Shown piece by piece: positions 6,007-7,615 of a DNA stretch of 7,615 nt. The notes under the pieces were generated by a model. It did not search any database. It worked only from the letters and a program-made list of their open reading frames with translations, and was not told where the DNA came from. The stretch is from CAVSWN01 sp046728115 (GTDB lineage Bacteria > Acidobacteriota > Vicinamibacteria > Vicinamibacterales > CAVVIG01): NCBI GenBank assembly GCA_046728115.1, contig JBKPDW010000177.1, positions 1-7,615 on the forward strand. The letters run 5' to 3'. The position numbers and the translations under genes are program-made. Within the stretch, counting starts at the first letter, position 1, and every line of letters begins with the position of its first letter.

Positions 6007-7615
6007 TTACATCCGAAGAGCGACGACGGGATCGACGCGCATCGCACGGCGCGCCGGAATGTAACAGGCGACCCCCGACACCAGCGCGAGTAGCGCGCCA
6101 ACTCCCACGAACGTCATTGGATCGCGTGCGCCGACGCCAAACAGCAGCGTCGCCATGACGCGAGTGAGCGCGAGTGAAACCACGATCCCGAACGCGAGCC
6201 CGGCGGCGGCGAGCCGCGCCCCTTGGCCGAGCACGATGCGCAGCACGTCTCCAGGCTGCGCGCCGAGCGCGAGTCGGATGCCGAGCTCGCGCGTGCGTTG
6301 CGCGACCGCATAGGACATGACGCCGTAGAGTCCCACGGCGACGAGGATCAGGGCGACGAGGGCAAAGACGCCGACGAGCAGAAGGTTGAATTGCTCTTGC
6401 GCCGTCGCCGCCGAACGTAAGCGCTGCAGCGTTTGCACCCGCGTAATCGGCAGCTGCGGATCGATCGCCCAGACAGCCGTGCGAATCGCGGCGCCGGTGG
6501 CGGCCGGGTCGCCGGAGGTCTTCACCGCCCAGTCTGCAATCACGTCGCGTGTGCCCTGGTCCTGATACGGCGGCAGATACATGGCCGGCCGCGGCTGATG
6601 GACCAAGTCGGTGTGCTGCACATCGCCGACGATGCCGACGACGGTGACCCACGGCGCGGTGGCCGAGCGTCTGATGCGCTTGCCCAGGGCGTCCTGATTC
6701 GGCCAGAACTTCCGGGCCATCGCGTCGCTGATCGCGATCACCGGCTCGCTCGTGGGCGTGTCATTCCACGCCACGTCCCGCCCGCGAAGCAGCGGAATGC
6801 CCATCATCGAAAAGTAACCCGGCGTCACCGAGCGATAGTCCACGAGCGGTATCTGCCCTGGCGCCGGCGGAGGAGCCCCTTCGATCGTGATGCCAGCCGA
6901 CCGCGTGGACATCGAGAGCGGTAGCGAACTAGTGCCGGACGCGGCCTGAGCACCCGGCAACGCGCGCAGGCGTTCCACCAGCTGCTGATAAAACGCTGTG
7001 CGTTTGGCGCCCGTGTCGTATCGGCTTGCCGGAAGCGCCGCCCGGAACGTCAGGATCTGTTCCGGCCGGAACCCGAGTGGGACGCGTTCGAGCTCGAGGA
7101 AGCTGCGCAGCAACAGCCCCGCGCCGACGAGCACGATGACGCCGAGCGCGGTTTCGATCACGATGAGCGTGCCGCGCGCGCGTGCACCCGAGCGATCGGC
7201 CGAGCCGCGCGTGTCGGCCTTGAGCCGTTCGTGCAAATCGCTGCGGTGCGATCGGAACGCAGGTGCCAGCCCGCACACGAGGCCCGCGAACAGCGCGATG
7301 CCGAAGTTGAAGAGCGTGGCCGGGGCGCTGACGCCGACGGTCGCGATCCGCGGCAGGCCGGCAGGCGCCAGCGCGCGTACGGCCGCGACACCGCAGAACG
7401 CGAGCGCGAGCCCGACGAGGCCGCCGATGCCGGCGAGCAGCGTGCTTTCTGTCAGCAGCTGCCGCACCACGCGGCCTCGTCCGGCGCCTAGCGCGGTGCG
7501 CACCGCAAATTCGCGGCTGCGCGCCGACGCTCTCGACAGCAGCAGGTTGCCGATGTTGGCGCAGACCATCAGCAGCAGGAACGCGACTACGCCGAGCAAC
7601 ACGAGCAGGGCCGTG
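6007..7615 (-). CDS. ADOP (MacB/FtsX-like) ABC permease, N-terminus outside the window
   Basis: An open frame of 535 codons enters from the right edge and ends at TAA (6009-6007). It still reads 'TALLVLLGVVAFLLLMVCAN' at the very edge, so the true start lies beyond the window; the GTG at 7602 is inside a membrane helix. In order, the visible part contains the last helices of the first FtsX domain with 'EFAVRTALGAGRGRVVRQLLTES' (about 35-57), a linker 'HRSDLHERLKADTRG', a helix at about 150-170, a MacB-like periplasmic core (about 180-390, with 'VTPGYFSMMGIPLLRGRD' and 'VVGIVGDVQ'), and the second FtsX domain with 'RELGIRLALGAQPGDVLRIV' (about 442-461). The end is 'RVDPVVALRM', the usual ADOP C-terminus. 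Unlike the plus-strand copy it shows no frame break in the visible portion. No ATPase gene is visible, in keeping with the 'orphan' label. The transported substrate is unknown. Confidence 0.92.
   Translation of the reverse strand, partial: TALLVLLGVVAFLLLMVCANIGNLLLSRASARSREFAVRTALGAGRGRVVRQLLTESTLLAGIGGLVGLALAFCGVAAVRALAPAGLPRIATVGVSAPATLFNFGIALFAGLVCGLAPAFRSHRSDLHERLKADTRGSADRSGARARGTLIVIETALGVIVLVGAGLLLRSFLELERVPLGFRPEQILTFRAALPASRYDTGAKRTAFYQQLVERLRALPGAQAASGTSSLPLSMSTRSAGITIEGAPPPAPGQIPLVDYRSVTPGYFSMMGIPLLRGRDVAWNDTPTSEPVIAISDAMARKFWPNQDALGKRIRRSATAPWVTVVGIVGDVQHTDLVHQPRPAMYLPPYQDQGTRDVIADWAVKTSGDPAATGAAIRTAVWAIDPQLPITRVQTLQRLRSAATAQEQFNLLLVGVFALVALILVAVGLYGVMSYAVAQRTRELGIRLALGAQPGDVLRIVLGQGARLAAAGLAFGIVVSLALTRVMATLLFGVGARDPMTFVGVGALLALVSGVACYIPARRAMRVDPVVALRM

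Noticed and set aside
5837..6652. 271-codon minus-strand open frame overlapping the right-hand permease
   Set aside because: It is Arg/Ala-rich low-complexity sequence in a different frame of the permease gene, whose own frame carries clear FtsX motifs.

Overview
The window looks like a chromosomal piece of a GC-rich Acidobacteriota bacterium, possibly Vicinamibacteria-like. The main evidence is two large ABC-type permeases of the acidobacterial duplicated orphan permease (ADOP, MacB/FtsX-like) kind with no ATPase gene nearby, plus a PadR regulator of the type that usually accompanies them. The taxonomic call is inference from family content; no marker gene is present.

Layout. Bases 1-283 hold the first copy of an 85-bp interspersed repeat and the leader of a small exported SnoaL/NTF2-like protein gene (284-742). 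A second repeat copy (803-887) follows that gene. A promoter with an overlapping palindrome (959-988) then leads into a four-gene, plus-strand, operon-like run: a PadR-family repressor (996-1352); a two-domain protein joining an ADOP-type 'permease prefix' to a lipocalin-like beta domain (1349-2029, 4-bp overlap with padR); an exported serine beta-lactamase/penicillin-binding-type hydrolase (2048-3406); and an ADOP permease that is broken by an internal deletion and a frameshift (3462-5449). After its stop come a hairpin, the third repeat copy (5551-5635), a strong compound hairpin (5659-5691) and about 315 bp of gene-free sequence. A second ADOP permease runs in from the right edge on the minus strand (6007-7615, start outside the window), so the two permeases converge.

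How it works together. The PadR protein probably represses its own operon through the palindrome over the -10 box. The rest of the operon acts at the cell envelope: a periplasmic hydrolase and, ancestrally, a membrane permease. The permease now looks dead, while the upstream genes look intact. The prefix domain normally fused to the front of such permeases here sits two genes upstream, on the lipocalin-like protein.

The least explained feature is the 85-bp repeat. It has three gap-free copies in the same orientation, all intergenic, each ending in a tandem pair of 13-bp units, and its minus strand reads as a similar short peptide in every copy. No complete novel system is demonstrated; the repeat family, the prefix/beta-domain fusion and the PadR operator are the points most worth following up.
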